Positions 3,983-5,461 of a stretch of 5,461 nucleotides of DNA are shown piece after piece (position 1 is the first letter of the stretch; each line of letters begins with the position of its first letter). The stretch covers positions 1 to 5,461 of the forward strand of contig WGBH01000303.1 in NCBI GenBank assembly GCA_015494435.1, read 5' to 3'. The notes beneath the pieces were generated by a model. That model did not search any database and was not told where the DNA came from. It saw only the letters and a program-made list of their open reading frames with translations. Source of the stretch: Thiotrichaceae bacterium. Its GTDB lineage: Bacteria; Pseudomonadota; Gammaproteobacteria; Thiotrichales; Thiotrichaceae. A program made the position numbers and the translations under genes.

Positions 3983-5461
3983 TTATTGTCCACGCATAAA
4001 TAGTTTATCCAGTTGCTTAAGATTCAGTTGTGTCCATGTGGGTCGTCCATGATTACATTGTCCACTGCGTTCGGTGCGTTCCATATCGCGTAATAGCGCA
4101 TTCATTTCAGGAATACTGAGTTTATGATTTGCTCGAACGGAGCGATGACATGCCATTGTAGATAAAATTTCATTGATAGTCTCTTGAATACGCTTACTGC
4201 TACCGTGTTGAATTAAATCAGAAAGCACATCTCTTAATAAGCTAGCTGTATCAGCACTTTTTAACAGTGAGGGAACGGCACGTATCACTAATTTTTCTGG
4301 TGCAAGACGATCAATAGAAAAACCAAGTTGATTAAAGATATCCGCATATTCAAGCGCATAGCTAGCTTCTTTTTTACTAACTGCCACAGAGCTTGGGACA
4401 AGCAAAGGCTGGGAGCGAATCGTATCCTCTGCCATACTTCGTTTAAGATGCTCATAAGTAATACGTTCATGAGCGGCGTGCATATCAACCACAATGAGCC
4501 CTTCGGCATTCTCTGCGAGTATAAAAATACCGTGTAATTGCGCCAATGCAAAACCTAATGGCGGTATTTCACCCGTATCGTTGTCATCTGTTTCAGTTTG
4601 TAGTGGCAGTGAGTTGGGATGATATCCTTGATTAAAAACAGAGCTACTCGGCAGAAAGGGATTGCTTTCTTGATTCACAACGGGATGCCATTGTGAATAC
4701 TGTTCAGTTGATTCTTTAACAGGAATATTTAAATGAGTTTGAGCGTTTTGAAACGGATAAGCAATTGACGGGGCATTTTTTATTAAAGGATTCACTCCCG
4801 TTGAAGCCATAGGATAGGCATCTTGTTCTGTTGCTTCATTAGGACGAATATCCGCCAATGCTTTGTGTAAGGTACGATAGAGAAAATCATGCACTAATCG
4901 CGCTTCACGAAAGCGCACTTCATGTTTAGTGGGGTGAGCATTCACATCAACCTTGTCTGCATCTAGTTCTAAAAATAATAAATAGGCAGGATGACGACCA
5001 TGATAAAGAACATCTTGATAGGCTTGGCGTACCGCATGAGTGACAATACGATCACGAATAATACGCCCATTGACGTAAAAATATTGCAAATCAGCCTGCG
5101 ATCGAGAGAAAATAGGCAATCCTACCCAACCCCATAGCTTCAGACCTGCTGCTTCGTATTCAAGATGTAAACACTGCTCCATAAAAGCAGGGCCAAATAT
5201 TTCTGCTACACGTCGTTCTGAGGAATTACGATCATTGGCCGCTTGCAAATGCAGTACCGTCTTTGTACCGTGTTTTAAGCTAATCGCCATCTGAAAACGA
5301 CTTAGAGCAATTTTCTTCACCACATCCTCTAAATGACGAAATTCCGTTTTTGGGGTTTTTAAAAATTTACGCCGTGCAGGTACATTAAAAAATAAATCAC
5401 GCACATCGATAGTTGTACCTTGCGGATGTGAACTTGGTTCAGGGGATTCAAATTCATCGCC
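3983..5461 (-). CDS. mutL: DNA mismatch repair protein MutL (5' end outside window)
   Basis: MutL couples mismatch recognition by MutS to strand removal. The window contains the last 492 codons. By comparison with E. coli MutL (615) about 120 N-terminal residues are missing, including the first ATP-binding motifs. The visible N-domain part has GTTIDVRDLFFNVPARRKF (from 5419), YFYVNGRIIRDR and DVNAHPTKHEVRF (4948-4910), whose Lys is the ATP-sensing lysine of GHKL MutL proteins. A Pro/Asn/Gln-rich linker of roughly 95 residues follows. The C-domain has the endonuclease motif DMHAAHERITYE (4486-4451), a beta-clamp motif QPLLVP (4411-4394), ACHRSVRAN, CNHGRP (4057-4040) and the end FMRGQ. This is the endonuclease type of MutL found in MutH-lacking bacteria. 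The GTG at 5404 lies inside a conserved motif and is not the start. The frame stays open to the window edge. Confidence 0.97.
   Translation of the reverse strand, partial: GDEFESPEPSSHPQGTTIDVRDLFFNVPARRKFLKTPKTEFRHLEDVVKKIALSRFQMAISLKHGTKTVLHLQAANDRNSSERRVAEIFGPAFMEQCLHLEYEAAGLKLWGWVGLPIFSRSQADLQYFYVNGRIIRDRIVTHAVRQAYQDVLYHGRHPAYLLFLELDADKVDVNAHPTKHEVRFREARLVHDFLYRTLHKALADIRPNEATEQDAYPMASTGVNPLIKNAPSIAYPFQNAQTHLNIPVKESTEQYSQWHPVVNQESNPFLPSSSVFNQGYHPNSLPLQTETDDNDTGEIPPLGFALAQLHGIFILAENAEGLIVVDMHAAHERITYEHLKRSMAEDTIRSQPLLVPSSVAVSKKEASYALEYADIFNQLGFSIDRLAPEKLVIRAVPSLLKSADTASLLRDVLSDLIQHGSSKRIQETINEILSTMACHRSVRANHKLSIPEMNALLRDMERTERSGQCNHGRPTWTQLNLKQLDKLFMRGQ

Noticed and set aside
5402..5404. 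GTG as the start codon of mutL
   Set aside because: It lies within the conserved GTT...LFFNVPARRKF segment, and the frame stays open with recognisable MutL sequence up to the window edge. The real start is outside the window.
1..5461. Mobile element, CRISPR array, tRNA, rRNA or defence system
   Set aside because: No transposase, integrase, spaced direct repeats, target-site duplication, cloverleaf or defence-type protein can be seen. All long frames are conserved housekeeping genes or a known lipoprotein family.

Overview
The window holds a conserved bacterial housekeeping block, all on the minus strand. In transcription order it reads mutL (5' end cut off by the window) > miaA > hfq > hflX > a YfeY-like (DUF1131) lipoprotein gene. 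The gene order, the protein sequences and the DUF1131 lipoprotein point to a gammaproteobacterium with AT-rich DNA. It is probably not a close relative of E. coli. Hfq is only 77 residues with almost no C-terminal tail. MutL carries the metal-binding endonuclease motif that MutH-dependent enterobacteria lack. hflX is followed by a lipoprotein gene rather than hflK-hflC. I cannot fix the genus from sequence alone.

Layout from right to left, the direction of transcription. 5461-3983 is mutL, missing about 120 N-terminal residues. 3982-3795 is a 188-base gap holding a possible broken small reading frame. 3794-2841 is miaA. 2840-2618 is a 223-base gap with a nine-base homopolymer tract and a candidate hfq promoter. 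2617-2384 is hfq. 2354-2318 is a strong intrinsic terminator. 2260-959 is hflX, which starts on TTG. 884-270 is the lipoprotein gene. 269-1 has no credible gene but holds several inverted repeats, one of them a plausible terminator for the lipoprotein gene.

The genes serve DNA repair (MutL), tRNA modification (MiaA), small-RNA regulation (Hfq), ribosome rescue (HflX) and the cell envelope (lipoprotein). In E. coli the first four sit in one complex, stress-linked superoperon. Here the wide gaps and the terminator after hfq suggest that the block is split into more independent units.

I found no mobile element, CRISPR array, tRNA, rRNA or convincing new system. The points worth checking are in the details: a glycine in place of the usual Lys/Arg in the Hfq core, the homopolymer tract upstream of hfq, the interrupted small frame between mutL and miaA, and the inverted-repeat cluster at the left edge.
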